A stretch of 64,000 nucleotides of DNA from Streptococcus parasanguinis (GCF_901875555.1 NZ_CABFMD010000031.1:1-64000), one strand, 5' to 3'; counted from the first letter of the stretch, positions 42,616 through 52,240 are shown. Made by a program: numbers and translations. The notes: generated by a model from the letters alone, not told the origin.

Positions 42616-43402
42616 TCTATTTATCCTCCCCTATTTCTTGTGGATTTTTCTCTTTGTCTTGGCTCCTGTTGTCATGATCATCTTTCAATCGTTTTTCAAC
42701 GTTGAAGGGCAGTTTTCACTTGAAAACTACAAAGAGTTCTTTACTTCGCAAAATCTGACCTATTTAAAGATGAGCTTTAACTCTATCCTTTATGCCGGAA
42801 TCGTCACCTTGGTGACGCTCTTGATCTCCTACCCGACTGCTTACTTTTTGACGCTGCTCAAACACCGGCAGTTGTGGTTGATGTTGATCGTCTTGCCAAC
42901 CTGGGTCAATCTCTTGCTTAAGGCCTATGCCTTTATCGGTATCTTTGGTCAAAATGGCTCCATCAATAGCTTTTTAAGCTTTATCGGAATCGGTCCCCAG
43001 CAGATCCTCTTTACCGATTTCTCCTTTATCTTTGTAGCTAGCTACATCGAGTTGCCTTTCATGATCTTGCCGATCTTTAATGTCTTGGATGACTTAGATC
43101 CAAACTTGATCAATGCCAGCTATGATTTGGGAGCCAATCGTTGGGATACCTTCCGTCGTGTGGTCTTCCCCTTGTCCATGAATGGAGTCCGTTCAGGTGT
43201 GCAGTCTGTCTTTATTCCTAGTCTGAGTCTCTTCATGTTGACACGGATGATCGGTGGAAACCGCGTCATTACCTTAGGGACTGCGATTGAACAGCACTTC
43301 CTGACAACACAAAACTGGGGAATGGGTTCTACCATTGGAGTTGTTCTGATCCTTGCCATGCTCTTAACCATGTGGGCAACGAGAGAAAGGAGAGAACGAT
43401 GA
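42596..43402 (+). CDS. potB: spermidine/putrescine ABC transporter permease
   Basis: The 268-residue protein has six membrane segments and the ABC permease EAA-type loop [23 protein letters not shown] 42596 follows GGAGGAGAG. It overlaps potC by four bases. Confidence 0.94.
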   Translation: MKKTTSNLFILPYFLWIFLFVLAPVVMIIFQSFFNVEGQFSLENYKEFFTSQNLTYLKMSFNSILYAGIVTLVTLLISYPTAYFLTLLKHRQLWLMLIVLPTWVNLLLKAYAFIGIFGQNGSINSFLSFIGIGPQQILFTDFSFIFVASYIELPFMILPIFNVLDDLDPNLINASYDLGANRWDTFRRVVFPLSMNGVRSGVQSVFIPSLSLFMLTRMIGGNRVITLGTAIEQHFLTTQNWGMGSTIGVVLILAMLLTMWATRERRER

Positions 43403-44172
43403 AAAAAGTATCTCATTTCTATCTAGGTTTCGTCTTTCTGATTCTCTATCTTCCTATCTTCTATTTGATCTTTTATGCCTTCAATAAAGGGGGAGATATG
43501 AATGCTTTCACTGGCTTTACCATGGAGCATTTCAAAGAGTTATTCGCGGATACTCGCTTGATGCTGATTCTGACAGAGACCTTCTTTTTAGCTTTCTTAT
43601 CCGCCCTGATTGCGACAGTGATTGGGACCTTTGGAGCGATTTATATTTATCAATCCAAGAAAAAATTAGAAGGACCGTTGCTTTCCATCAACAATATCCT
43701 CATGGTAGCGCCAGACGTTATGATTGGGGCCAGCTTCTTGATTCTCTTTACGACGGTGAAGTACCAGCTAGGTTTCCTTTCTGTTCTGGCTAGTCACGTG
43801 GCCTTCTCGATTCCCATTGTGGTCTTGATGGTCTTGCCGCGCCTTAAGGAAATGAACCGGGATATGGTCAATGCAGCCTATGACTTGGGAGCTACCCAAG
43901 TGCAAATGCTCAAAGAGATTATGTTGCCTTATCTGACACCAGCCATTATAGCCGGCTACTTTATGGCCTTTACCTATTCTCTTGACGACTTTGCCGTGAC
44001 CTTCTTTGTAACCGGAAATGGTTTTAGCACCTTGTCTGTAGAGATCTACTCACGTGCGCGTCAGGGAATTTCCCTCAGTATCAATGCCTTGTCAGCCCTT
44101 GTCTTTCTCTTTAGCGTGCTCTTGGTCATCGGTTATTACTTTATCACCCGCGAAAAGGAGGAAGCAGCATGA
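43399..44172 (+). CDS. potC: spermidine/putrescine ABC transporter permease
   Basis: The 257-residue protein has six membrane segments and the EAA loop MVNAAYDLGATQVQMLKEIM. It forms the membrane channel with PotB. ATG 43399 is preceded by AAAGGAGAG. It overlaps potD by four bases. Confidence 0.94.
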   Translation: MKKVSHFYLGFVFLILYLPIFYLIFYAFNKGGDMNAFTGFTMEHFKELFADTRLMLILTETFFLAFLSALIATVIGTFGAIYIYQSKKKLEGPLLSINNILMVAPDVMIGASFLILFTTVKYQLGFLSVLASHVAFSIPIVVLMVLPRLKEMNRDMVNAAYDLGATQVQMLKEIMLPYLTPAIIAGYFMAFTYSLDDFAVTFFVTGNGFSTLSVEIYSRARQGISLSINALSALVFLFSVLLVIGYYFITREKEEAA

Positions 44173-45239
44173 AAAAACTTTATTCATTCCTAACAGGGAT
44201 TGTCCTTGTCATCCTGGTCCTCTGGGGAATTAGCCACCAGATCGAAGCCAGCATGAATACCAAGAACAGTGACAAGCTGGTCATCTACAACTGGGGAGAT
44301 TATATCGATCCAGAATTGCTAACGGAATTCACCAAAGAGACAGGGATTCAAGTGCAATATGATACCTTTGATTCCAACGAAGCCATGTATACTAAGATCA
44401 AGCAAGGGGGAACCACCTACGATATTGCGATTCCTAGTGAATACATGATTGCTAAGATGATGGATGAGCATTTGATTGAAAAGTTGGACCAATCCAAGAT
44501 CAAAGGGATGGAAAATATTGATCCAAAACTGTTGAACCAATCGTTTGATCCGGGTAACCAATATTCCGTTCCTTATTTCTGGGGTACCTTGGGGATCGTC
44601 TACAATACCAAGATGGTCAAAGAAGCTCCGGAACATTGGTCTGATCTCTGGCGTGAAGAGTACAAAAATGACATCATGATGTACGATGGTGCGCGTGAGG
44701 TGATGGGAATTGGTCTCAATACCTTGGGCTATAGTCTCAATGAAAAGGATCCCAAGAAATTGCAAGAGGCAGTAGATAAACTCTACACCTTGACGCCAAA
44801 TATCAAAGCTTTGGTGGCCGATGAGATGAAAGGCTATATGATCCAAAACAATGCAGCTATTGGGGTTACCTTCTCAGGAGAAGCCAGCCAAATGCTGGAT
44901 GCCAATAAGGATCTTCGCTATGTCGTTCCAACTGAAGCCAGCAACCTTTGGTTTGATAACATTGTCATTCCTAAAACGGTGAAGAATAAAGAAGCAGCAT
45001 ATGCCTTTATTAACTTCATGCTTCGTCCTAAAAATGCTTTGAAAAATGCTCTCTATGTCGGTTATTCAACACCAAATAAAGAAGCCAAAGCCATGTTGCC
45101 TGAAGATGTCCGAAATGACCAAGCCTTCTATCCAAGCGATGAAACACTGGACCATTTGGAAGTCTATCAACAATTAGGCAAGAAACTGCTTGGAGTCTAT
45201 AACGATCTTTACCTTCAGGTCAAGATGTATCGAAAATAA
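44169..45239 (+). CDS. potD: spermidine/putrescine-binding protein
   Basis: The 356-residue periplasmic-binding-type protein has an N-terminal membrane segment (about 5-23) but no lipobox Cys, so it is held by an uncleaved anchor or released. Family motifs: LVIYNWGDYIDPELLTEF, DTFDSNEAMYTKI, YDIAIPSEYMIAKM, SVPYFWGTLGIVYN. It delivers polyamines to PotBC. Confidence 0.94.
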   Translation: MKKLYSFLTGIVLVILVLWGISHQIEASMNTKNSDKLVIYNWGDYIDPELLTEFTKETGIQVQYDTFDSNEAMYTKIKQGGTTYDIAIPSEYMIAKMMDEHLIEKLDQSKIKGMENIDPKLLNQSFDPGNQYSVPYFWGTLGIVYNTKMVKEAPEHWSDLWREEYKNDIMMYDGAREVMGIGLNTLGYSLNEKDPKKLQEAVDKLYTLTPNIKALVADEMKGYMIQNNAAIGVTFSGEASQMLDANKDLRYVVPTEASNLWFDNIVIPKTVKNKEAAYAFINFMLRPKNALKNALYVGYSTPNKEAKAMLPEDVRNDQAFYPSDETLDHLEVYQQLGKKLLGVYNDLYLQVKMYRK

Positions 45240-45242
45240 CAC

Positions 45243-45267
45243 AAAAGGAACCTTCGGGTTCCTTTTT
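45243..45267 (+). terminator. intrinsic terminator of the pot operon
   Basis: AAGGAACC/GGTTCCTT with a TTCG loop and a T-run, five bases after potD. Confidence 0.92.
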
Positions 45268-45289
45268 GATTGAAGATAAACTCCTCTTA

Positions 45290-45427
45290 GAAACTTTTCT
45301 TAAGTGAGTGCGGACGTCAGCGAACTTCGAAGAAGTTCCATGACTTAGTTTTGGACCTAAGGTTCCAAAACTCCCGAGTGCTAGAAACAATGGTGTTTCT
45401 AGCACTTTTCTCACAGCGGAAAGTTTC
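45290..45427 (-). repeat. MITE-like repeat, copy 2
   Basis: A 138-bp reverse-oriented copy of 17816-17977 with the same terminal inverted repeats (outer GAAACTTT sequences). It lacks the palindrome insert found in copy 1. Both copies lie next to intrinsic terminators. Confidence 0.75.
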
Positions 45428-45661
45428 ATTATATATTTAGATGCTCTACAAAAATGCTACATTTGAATTTTTAGCATCACTTAGGTGTTATTTGTAAAAA
45501 AGGATTATCTATATTCTAGCAGAACACCGCAGGTTCTTTTATGATTTCTGCATAAAGTCTCTAACTAGTGAGTTAGATTGAGATTCAAATGAAAGATGCT
45601 ATAATAGTAAAGAAAGTGACTGGCCCATTCAGTCATGAAATGATTGATAGGAGAAAAAGAA
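45428..45661. other. intergenic region of about 230 bases
   Basis: AT-rich with a short hairpin AGAAC/GTTCT (about 45521-45539). GCTATAATAG (about 45597-45606) may be the -10 of the next gene. No gene seen. Confidence 0.35.
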
Positions 45662-46105
45662 ATGAAAAGAAGAGTGGAATTATTTTTGATTATTCTGTTA
45701 CCGGTCCTAGGACTCGTTTTTCTTGGAGGAAAAATCATGACCCTGACCAAAAGACCCGAACAGAAGGTAACGGCCTCATCTTCAAAGAAAGTCGAACAAA
45801 AATCAGAAGAAGAAATAAAAAAAGAACAAGTAGCCTATCTCAAAGAACACGAACAGAAGGTTGTTGATTTAGTCAAAGCACAAAATCCGAAAGTCGAATC
45901 CGTTCAGATTGATTGGGATCAGACACAATGGAGCGATGGCGGACTGACAACTCCTGAATATTATATGAATGTTTATGGATGTATAAATAATATTGAAGAA
46001 TCGAGTTGGAGAGTAGATATCCCAATTAGTGAGGACAATACATTAAATTTAGATGAGATGTATCTAGGATCCGACATTAGAATAGGGGGTAGATTATTTG
46101 AGTAA
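45662..46105 (+). CDS. small membrane-anchored protein of unknown function
   Basis: A 147-residue protein with one N-terminal membrane segment (about 5-24), a charged linker and a small extracytoplasmic domain (QNPKVESVQIDWDQTQWSDG, YYMNVYGCINNIEESSWRVD). ATG 45662 follows AGGAGAAAAAGA. It overlaps the next TTG start by eight bases. No known family recognised; the domain resembles small secreted proteins duplicated in streptococci. Confidence 0.65.
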   Translation: MKRRVELFLIILLPVLGLVFLGGKIMTLTKRPEQKVTASSSKKVEQKSEEEIKKEQVAYLKEHEQKVVDLVKAQNPKVESVQIDWDQTQWSDGGLTTPEYYMNVYGCINNIEESSWRVDIPISEDNTLNLDEMYLGSDIRIGGRLFE

Positions 46106-46304
46106 TTGGCATTTGAGCAGTTTTGACAATCTATATGCTTCATTAGCTGAATCAAGTTATCGTGATAGGCCCATGAACCTTCCATATAAGCAATTGGATC
46201 AAATCCAGGAAGAGCGCTCAACGCTCAAATGGGAGTATGACAATGAGATAGATGCTTTCTATAAACATCAGAAAAACTGGAATCGAAAGCCAAAAAAACA
46301 GTAA
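46098..46304 (+). CDS. small protein, possibly a truncated N-terminus of a larger surface or secreted protein
   Basis: A 68-residue protein with TTG start. It reads SNWHLSSFDNLYASLAESSY and RDRPMNLPYKQLDQIQEERS, an opening I associate with longer streptococcal proteins (lipase-like, several hundred residues). Here it ends after WKHQKN-type charged sequence, followed at once by a terminator. It overlaps the preceding gene. It may be the end of a decayed gene. Confidence 0.45.
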   Translation: MSNWHLSSFDNLYASLAESSYRDRPMNLPYKQLDQIQEERSTLKWEYDNEIDAFYKHQKNWNRKPKKQ

Positions 46305-46326
46305 GGTTGCCCTTACTGTTTTTTTA
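46297..46326. terminator. bidirectional intrinsic terminator
   Basis: AACAGTAAGG/CCTTACTGTT with A- and T-runs on both flanks, between convergent genes. Confidence 0.88.
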
Positions 46327-46758
46327 GTTGGTTCCGGATGATGCTGTATCTGCGCCACTGTCTGTTGCGGTGGAACCTTGGTCTTGTGCTGCAGATGAAC
46401 TGGTTTCTGTAGCGGATGAGCTATTGGTTTCTTTCTGAGAACTTGTTTCTGTATTGCTTGAATCGGTTTGCGTATTGGTATTAGCATCTGTATTGGTAGC
46501 GCTTGAGTCAGATCCCTTATCGTGGACCACGACGACGCTGGTGCTGCTAGATGGTTTGTCTTCTGTTTTTTGATTGTCTTTATTGAGCAGGCTCATAATC
46601 GTAAAGGAAGTGACGATAATCCCTAAAAGACTAGCAATCGTAGCTACAACCGTTTGAAATACGGATAGGCCTTGTTTGACTTTTTCACCACGTGAGGGTC
46701 TTGAATCTGTAGTATCTTCTGGTTTTTGGTTTTTGTTACTTCTTGAATAGTGTGACAT
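46324..46758 (-). CDS. membrane protein with Ser/Thr-rich tail, DUF6556-like
   Basis: A 144-residue protein with a cytoplasmic start, one membrane segment (about 33-60: FQTVVATIASLLGIIVTSFT) and a low-complexity extracellular tail of Ser, Thr, Asp, Asn and Gln. Similar proteins occur in many streptococci. Function unknown. The stop sits in the terminator region shared with the convergent gene. Confidence 0.7.
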   Translation of the reverse strand: MSHYSRSNKNQKPEDTTDSRPSRGEKVKQGLSVFQTVVATIASLLGIIVTSFTIMSLLNKDNQKTEDKPSSSTSVVVVHDKGSDSSATNTDANTNTQTDSSNTETSSQKETNSSSATETSSSAAQDQGSTATDSGADTASSGTN

Positions 46759-46950
46759 GTTCTTTCTCTTTCTATCAAAAATTATTTTCTAATACTTTCT
46801 TATTATAAGTCATTTTCTGAAAAATGTCTAAAAAGAACTGAATTTTATGGAGTGATTTTACCTCATCTCTCTTTATCAAATCCTTGTCCCGAGCGGTTAG
46901 AAATGATAAAATAGAAGTTACGTAAAAAGAAAGTGATGGATGCGTAGGAC

Positions 46951-48093
46951 ATGATTTATTTTGACAATTCAGCAACGACCAAACCTTATCCAGAGGCCCT
47001 TGCGACTTATACAGAAGTAGCGACACGGATCTGGGGCAACCCTTCTAGTTTGCATAATCTAGGTAGTCAAGCGACTCGTATTTTAGAGGCTTCTAGAAAA
47101 CAGATTGCGGAACTGATTGGGAAAAAAGCTGAGGAAATTTATTTCACGTCTGGTGGGACAGAAGGGGACAACTGGGTCCTCAAGGGTGTTGCCTTTGAGA
47201 AAGCCCCTTATGGCAAGCATATCATTGTCTCTGACATCGAGCATCCCGCTATCAAGGAGTCCGCTGCTTGGATAAAGACGCAGGGATTCGAAGTGGATTA
47301 TGCTCCAGTGGATGCGCGTGGCTTTGTAAAAGTAGATGAACTGGCTCGTCTCCTTCGTCCAGATACGACCTTGGTTTCTGTTATGGCCGTCAACAATGAG
47401 ATTGGCTCCATCCAGCCCATCCATGAAATTGCGGCTCTCCTAGAAGATCGCCCAACGATTAGTTTCCATGTCGATGCGGTTCAAGCTTTAGCCAAGGTAG
47501 CAACAGAGGTCTATCTACCAGAGCGCGTGGACTTTGCGACCTTCTCTAGTCACAAATTCCATGGTCTTCGTGGAGTTGGCTTTGTCTACATCAAAGAAGG
47601 CAAAAAGATCACACCCCTCTTAACGGGTGGAGGTCAAGAAAAAGAAATGCGCTCGACAACTGAGAACGTAGCAGGTATCGCAGCAACCGCAAAAGCCCTA
47701 CGCTTAGCTATGGAAAATCAAGAAGCATTTGCTAGCAAGACCCAACAGATGAAAGAAGTGATCCGCAAAGAATTGGTTAACTATCCGGATGTCACTATCT
47801 TTTCTGGTGAAGATCACTTTGCGCCTCACATCTTGACTTTCGGGATCAAGGGAGTTCGTGGTGAAGTAGTGGTCCATGCCTTTGAAGAGTTTGATATTTA
47901 TATCTCGACGACCAGTGCCTGCTCGTCCAAGGCTGGAAAACCAGCTGGTACCTTGATTGCTATGGGAGTGGACAAGAGCATTGCCCAGACAGCTGTTCGC
48001 TTGAGTCTCGATTTTGAAAATGACATGAGCCAAGTCGAGCAATTCTTGACCAAGTTCAAACTGATATATGAAAAAACACGAAAAGTACGTTAA
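46951..48093 (+). CDS. cysteine desulfurase (NifS/IscS type)
   Basis: The 380-residue PLP enzyme takes sulfur from cysteine. It has MIYFDNSATTKPYPEAL, TSGGTEGDNWVL, the PLP Lys in FSSHKFHGLRGVG and the catalytic Cys in STTSACSSKAGKPAG. It stands immediately before thiI, so it most likely supplies sulfur for tRNA 4-thiouridine (the NifZ-ThiI arrangement). Length is normal. Confidence 0.93.
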   Translation: MIYFDNSATTKPYPEALATYTEVATRIWGNPSSLHNLGSQATRILEASRKQIAELIGKKAEEIYFTSGGTEGDNWVLKGVAFEKAPYGKHIIVSDIEHPAIKESAAWIKTQGFEVDYAPVDARGFVKVDELARLLRPDTTLVSVMAVNNEIGSIQPIHEIAALLEDRPTISFHVDAVQALAKVATEVYLPERVDFATFSSHKFHGLRGVGFVYIKEGKKITPLLTGGGQEKEMRSTTENVAGIAATAKALRLAMENQEAFASKTQQMKEVIRKELVNYPDVTIFSGEDHFAPHILTFGIKGVRGEVVVHAFEEFDIYISTTSACSSKAGKPAGTLIAMGVDKSIAQTAVRLSLDFENDMSQVEQFLTKFKLIYEKTRKVR

Positions 48094-48111
48094 TTTTAGA
48101 AGGAAATCAAT

Positions 48112-49332
48112 ATGACCTTAACCTATTCAGAAATTATGATTCGCTATGGTGAGCTTTCTACTAAGGGAAAGAACCGGATGCGTTTCATCAATAAACTTCG
48201 CAATAATATCCAAGATGTTTTATCTATTTATCCGGCTGTCAAAGTGACAGCGGACCGCGATCGGGCCCATGCTTATCTACATGGGACGGATTATGAGCCG
48301 GTTGCAGAATCCCTCAAGCAAGTTTTTGGAATCCAAAATTTTTCACCTGTTTACAAGGTTGAAAAATCAGTCCCAGCCTTAAAAGCGGCAGTGCAAGAGA
48401 TTATGAAGGAGATTTACGAGGACGGCTTGACCTTTAAAATCTCAAGTAAGCGTAGCGATCACACTTTTGAACTCGATAGCCGCGAGCTCAATCAAACTCT
48501 AGGTGGCGCTGTCTTTGAAGCGATCCCAACGATCCAGGCTCAGATGAAAAAGCCGGATATCAATCTGCAAGTCGAAATCCGAGAAGAAGCAGCCTACATC
48601 TCTTATGAAACCATCAAGGGGGCAGGTGGCCTTCCAGTTGGAACGTCTGGTAAGGGCATGCTCATGCTGTCCGGCGGGATCGACTCTCCTGTGGCTGGCT
48701 ACCTAGCCTTAAAGCGTGGCGTGGATATCGAAGCGGTCCACTTTGCAAGTCCCCCTTATACAAGTCCTGGTGCGCTGAAAAAAGCGCAAGACCTAACCCG
48801 GAAGTTGACCAAGTTTGGCGGTAATATCCAATTTATCGAGGTACCCTTCACAGAGATCCAAGAGGAGATCAAGGCAAAAGCGCCAGAAGCTTACCTCATG
48901 ACCTTGACCCGCCGCTTTATGATGCGCATCACGGACCGTATTCGCGAGGAAAGACATGGTCTCGTCATTATCAATGGTGAGAGCTTGGGACAAGTGGCTA
49001 GTCAAACCTTAGAGAGTATGCAGGCTATTAATGCAGTGACCAATACGCCGATCATTCGTCCAGTAATAACCATGGATAAGCTGGAGATCATTGACATTGC
49101 CCAAGAAATTGATACTTTTGAGATCTCGATTCAACCATTTGAAGATTGTTGTACGATTTTTGCTCCTGACCGTCCAAAGACCAATCCAAAACTGAAGAAT
49201 GCGGAGCAGTATGAGCAACGCATGGATGTGGAAGCTTTGGTTGAGCGAGCTGTAGCAGGCATCATTGTAACAGAGATTACTCCAAAAGTGGAGAAAGACG
49301 AGGTTGATAACCTGATTGAGGACCTCTTATAA
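48112..49332 (+). CDS. thiI: tRNA 4-thiouridine synthetase
   Basis: The 406-residue enzyme thiolates U8 of tRNA. It has an N-terminal THUMP domain (about 60-165), the PP-loop [16 protein letters not shown] (about 185) and the conserved [17 protein letters not shown]. It lacks the C-terminal rhodanese domain of E. coli ThiI, as in Bacillus, where a dedicated desulfurase passes sulfur. RBS AGAAGGAA. Confidence 0.95.
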   Translation: MTLTYSEIMIRYGELSTKGKNRMRFINKLRNNIQDVLSIYPAVKVTADRDRAHAYLHGTDYEPVAESLKQVFGIQNFSPVYKVEKSVPALKAAVQEIMKEIYEDGLTFKISSKRSDHTFELDSRELNQTLGGAVFEAIPTIQAQMKKPDINLQVEIREEAAYISYETIKGAGGLPVGTSGKGMLMLSGGIDSPVAGYLALKRGVDIEAVHFASPPYTSPGALKKAQDLTRKLTKFGGNIQFIEVPFTEIQEEIKAKAPEAYLMTLTRRFMMRITDRIREERHGLVIINGESLGQVASQTLESMQAINAVTNTPIIRPVITMDKLEIIDIAQEIDTFEISIQPFEDCCTIFAPDRPKTNPKLKNAEQYEQRMDVEALVERAVAGIIVTEITPKVEKDEVDNLIEDLL

Positions 49333-49362
49333 TAGAGGCTGGGATGCTCCGGCCTCTTTTTA
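49333..49362 (+). terminator. intrinsic terminator of the thiI operon
   Basis: GAGGC(T)/(G)GCCTC stem with an eight to ten base loop and TTTTT. The RBS of the next gene lies closely behind. Confidence 0.75.
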
Positions 49363-49384
49363 TCACTGAATAGAAGGAAAGAAA

Positions 49385-49924
49385 ATGAAAAAAATTATCG
49401 TGCTAATGACAAGTGTGCTTTTGTTGACTGGCTGTGTGAAGGTGTCATTTACTGGCCCAAAAAAAGAAGAGAAGACTAGCCAGTCGACCAGCAGTAAAAA
49501 AGAACCCCTCACATTTGTCAGAGCCGACCAGTATAAAGATCAGGACAACGAAGTTTTGGAAGCGTCTGAGAAATTTATCAAGGAACATCCAACCCTTGGA
49601 GAACCTGGGAAATTATTTGTCTTTTTCCCAGGTTATACCTTTGGAGATGAGGAAAACCGTTTAGCCTTGTTCTTTATTGTGAATCGCACCACCTCAACGA
49701 TCGATCGTGATGGATCCTTTGTTCTAAATCTAGAATATGATGGAGAGCCACTTTTCAAAGATGTCACAGTGAACTATGAAGTGAGCGAATCAGGGGTGTT
49801 GAAACCCAATACCGCTGCCGCAATTCCAATCAAAATTACCAAGGAACAAGAAGAAAAAATGAAGGCTATGAATGATTCTTCAAAAGCCAAAATGAGTTTC
49901 AAAGACTTTAAATTCAAGGAATAA
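49385..49924 (+). CDS. lipoprotein of unknown function
   Basis: A 179-residue protein with a lipobox LLTGC (Cys about 17). A charged linker follows, then a beta-rich domain (LALFFIVNRTTSTIDRDGSF, LNLEYDGEPLFKDVTVNYEV) and a Lys-rich end. RBS AGAAGGAAAG. It stands before the L21 leader and is transcribed separately from it. Confidence 0.8.
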   Translation: MKKIIVLMTSVLLLTGCVKVSFTGPKKEEKTSQSTSSKKEPLTFVRADQYKDQDNEVLEASEKFIKEHPTLGEPGKLFVFFPGYTFGDEENRLALFFIVNRTTSTIDRDGSFVLNLEYDGEPLFKDVTVNYEVSESGVLKPNTAAAIPIKITKEQEEKMKAMNDSSKAKMSFKDFKFKE

Positions 49925-50010
49925 AGTAAGGTAGAGAGTCGTACTTTCAAAAAAACGTTAGGATAGAAGGGATTTTTTCTATGAAAATCCGTTTTCAGAG
50001 GCAAAAAGAC

Positions 50011-50039
50011 TTGTCATTGTTGGATAGAAGTGTTATACT
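50011..50039 (+). promoter_or_regulatory. promoter of the rplU operon
   Basis: TTGTCA (50011-50016) and TATACT (50034-50039), 17-base spacer. Confidence 0.8.
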
Positions 50040-50044
50040 TATAA

Positions 50045-50165
50045 AGTTGACTATGCACATGCCTGTGCAACCGCTCGATCATCGTCGCTCATCCTTATGA
50101 GCTGAAGTGGTTCGTCCCACGATGCTAGGCGAGTCTTCACAAAAATACGGGGAAACCCAAAAATA
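50045..50165 (+). ncRNA. ribosomal protein L21 leader
   Basis: The 120 bases before rplU start with a hairpin (GCACATGCCTGTGC), contain CGATCATCGTCG and the string GTTCGTCCCACGATGCTAGGCGAG, and lead to the RBS. Layout and position match the Rfam L21 leader, which binds a ribosomal protein to regulate rplU-rpmA. Motif-level match; folding was not computed. Confidence 0.75.
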
Positions 50166-50180
50166 CATAGGAGGTGCATA

Positions 50181-50495
50181 ATGAGCACATACGCAATCAT
50201 TAAAACTGGCGGAAAACAAGTTAAAGTTGAAGTTGGTCAAGCAGTCTACGTTGAAAAATTGAACGTTGAAGCTGGTCAAGAAGTTACATTTAACGAAGTT
50301 GTTCTTGTTGGTGGTGAAAACACTGTTGTCGGAACTCCACTTGTTTCAGGAGCTACTGTTGTTGGAACTGTTGAAAAACAAGGAAAACAAAAGAAAGTTG
50401 TTACTTACAAGTACAAACCTAAAAAAGGTAGCCACCGTAAACAAGGTCACCGTCAACCTTACACTAAAGTTGTCATCAACGCTATCAACGCTTAA
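50181..50495 (+). CDS. rplU: 50S ribosomal protein L21
   Basis: The 104-residue protein starts [18 protein letters not shown] and ends YTKVVINAI, typical for L21. It contains [15 protein letters not shown], the rRNA-binding loop. AGGAGGT precedes the ATG. It is first in the rplU-prp-rpmA operon. Confidence 0.97.
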   Translation: MSTYAIIKTGGKQVKVEVGQAVYVEKLNVEAGQEVTFNEVVLVGGENTVVGTPLVSGATVVGTVEKQGKQKKVVTYKYKPKKGSHRKQGHRQPYTKVVINAINA

Positions 50496-50510
50496 TTTTT
50501 AGGAGAACAC

Positions 50511-50855
50511 ATGATACAGGCAGTCTTTGAGAGAGCCGAGGATGGCGAGCTGAGGAGTGCAGTGATCACTGGGCACGCTGGAAGCGGTGAATACGGCTTT
50601 GATGTCGTGTGTGCATCGGTTTCGACTCTAGCCATTAACTTTGTCAACTCTGTTGAGAAATTTGCGGGCTATGAACCGGACCTAGAATTAAACGAAGAAG
50701 AAGGTGGCTTTCTTCGGGTAACCATCCCGAATGAAATCCCACCCCATCAAAGAGAAATGACCCAATTATTCTTTGAATCATTTTTCTTAGGGATGGCCAA
50801 CTTATCGGAGAACTCATCAGAGTTCGTCCAAACAAGAGTTATCACAGAAAACTAA
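50511..50855 (+). CDS. prp: ribosomal-processing cysteine protease Prp
   Basis: The 114-residue protein has the Prp catalytic motifs [18 protein letters not shown] (His and Cys). It cuts the N-terminal extension from L27, which is encoded next. RBS AGGAG. Confidence 0.93.
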   Translation: MIQAVFERAEDGELRSAVITGHAGSGEYGFDVVCASVSTLAINFVNSVEKFAGYEPDLELNEEEGGFLRVTIPNEIPPHQREMTQLFFESFFLGMANLSENSSEFVQTRVITEN

Positions 50856-50871
50856 CTGGAGGAAAACAATT

Positions 50872-51165
50872 ATGTTGAAATTGAATCTTGCTAACTTGCA
50901 ACTTTTCGCCCACAAAAAAGGTGGAGGTTCTACATCAAACGGACGTGATTCACAAGCGAAACGTCTTGGAGCTAAAGCAGCTGATGGACAAACTGTAACA
51001 GGTGGATCTATCCTTTACCGTCAACGCGGTACTCACATCTACCCAGGTGTGAACGTTGGACGTGGTGGAGACGATACTTTGTTCGCAAAAGTTGAAGGCG
51101 TAGTACGCTTCGAACGTAAAGGTCGCGATAAAAAACAAGTTTCTGTTTACCCAATCGCAAAATAA
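50872..51165 (+). CDS. rpmA: 50S ribosomal protein L27 with cleavable N-terminus
   Basis: The 97-residue protein starts [20 protein letters not shown]. The motif [12 protein letters not shown] is the Prp cleavage site of Firmicutes (cut after Phe). The rest is a normal L27. RBS AGGA is close upstream. Confidence 0.97.
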   Translation: MLKLNLANLQLFAHKKGGGSTSNGRDSQAKRLGAKAADGQTVTGGSILYRQRGTHIYPGVNVGRGGDDTLFAKVEGVVRFERKGRDKKQVSVYPIAK

Positions 51166-51180
51166 TAGATTTTATTCTAT

Positions 51181-51212
51181 AGAAAGATGAGTCTTACAGG
51201 CTCGTCTTTTTT
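51181..51212 (+). terminator. intrinsic terminator of the rplU operon
   Basis: AAGATGAG/CTCGTCTT (one G-T pair) with TTTTTT. Confidence 0.82.
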
Positions 51213-51257
51213 ATGTTCAAAAATTCACTTTTTACATGCAAAATAATCAAAATTATA

Positions 51258-51286
51258 TTGACAATAAGTTATTATAGTGATATACT
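51258..51286 (+). promoter_or_regulatory. promoter of the galactitol-type PTS operon
   Basis: TTGACA (51258-51263) and TATACT (51281-51286) with a 17-base spacer. Confidence 0.85.
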
Positions 51287-51319
51287 CATAGTATAAACAT
51301 TTGGAAAGATAAGGAGGTA

Positions 51320-51802
51320 ATGAAAGTGGCTTTAAATCAGCTTTTTAGTAAAGATCTGGTATTTTGCTTACATGCTGACAATCAAGAAGATCTTTTCAAT
51401 CAAGTAGCAAGTCTCCTCGAAGAGAGAAAAATTGTTGCTTCAACTTATCGTTCTGCTTTGTTAGAGCGTGAAAAGTCATTCCCAACAGGGTTGGATATGG
51501 GATTTCTGGGTAAGGATTTACCAAATGTAGCCATTCCTCACACGGATATCGTTCATAATCTCACGGAGAATGTGGTTGTAGTTCGTTTGGATCAGCCAGT
51601 GACTTTTCATAATATGATCGCTCCGGATCAAGAAGTAGAAGTTTCGCTCTTATTCTTTATTATCAATAATTCGAGCTCGAGCCAGACCAATATCCTGGCC
51701 CAATTGATGGATTTCTTTACATCAAACGGCAATTTGGAAGCTTTATCGAAACTGGATAGTGAAGAAAAACTCTACGACTATATCACGGAATCGATTTCCT
51801 AA
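51320..51802 (+). CDS. PTS enzyme IIA, fructose/mannitol-galactitol class
   Basis: A 160-residue EIIA-2 domain: LFSKDLVFCLHADNQEDLFN, LLEREKSFPTGLDMG, phospho-acceptor His in NVAIPHTDIVH. It passes phosphate from HPr to the EIIB encoded next. GTG/ATG start at 51320 with AGGAGGT just upstream. The sugar is unknown; the set resembles galactitol systems. Confidence 0.9.
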   Translation: MKVALNQLFSKDLVFCLHADNQEDLFNQVASLLEERKIVASTYRSALLEREKSFPTGLDMGFLGKDLPNVAIPHTDIVHNLTENVVVVRLDQPVTFHNMIAPDQEVEVSLLFFIINNSSSSQTNILAQLMDFFTSNGNLEALSKLDSEEKLYDYITESIS

Positions 51803-51837
51803 AACATTCGTAAATATTTATAATGGAGGACATCCAA

Positions 51838-52143
51838 ATGATTAAAATTTTAGCTGCCTGTGGTGCAGGCGTCAACTCTAGCCACCAAATCAAGAACGCG
51901 GTTGAAGAAGAATTGTCAAACCGTGGTTATGATGTGCATTGCGATGCGGTCATGGTCAAAGATGTCAATGAAGATTTGATTTCTGGTTATGATATCTTTA
52001 CTCCAATCGCTGCAACTGATTTAGGATTTGATCCTGGTATTCCAGTGATTGAAGCAGGTCCAATTTTGTTCCGTATTCCTGCAATGAGTGCACCAGTCTT
52101 TGATAGCATCGAAGCAGCCATTAAAGAACATGGATTACATTGA
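51838..52143 (+). CDS. PTS enzyme IIB, galactitol type
   Basis: A 101-residue protein with the active Cys in ILAACGAGVNSSHQIK and the galactitol IIB pattern DVNEDLISGYDIFTPIA. ATG 51838 follows TGGAGGA. It is second in a three-gene PTS unit. Confidence 0.9.
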   Translation: MIKILAACGAGVNSSHQIKNAVEEELSNRGYDVHCDAVMVKDVNEDLISGYDIFTPIAATDLGFDPGIPVIEAGPILFRIPAMSAPVFDSIEAAIKEHGLH

Positions 52144-52240
52144 TATTTTTTTAGATGTATTTGTAAACGCTATCCAATAATATTCTTGGATGCATCAATT
52201 GTGTATTTTACAAAATAACTATAAATCGGGAGGATTTATT

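Noticed and set aside
45220..45429. Minus-strand 69-codon frame after potD
   Set aside because: It lies across the terminator and the MITE-like repeat; a similar frame appears in the other copy, so it is a by-product of the repeat.
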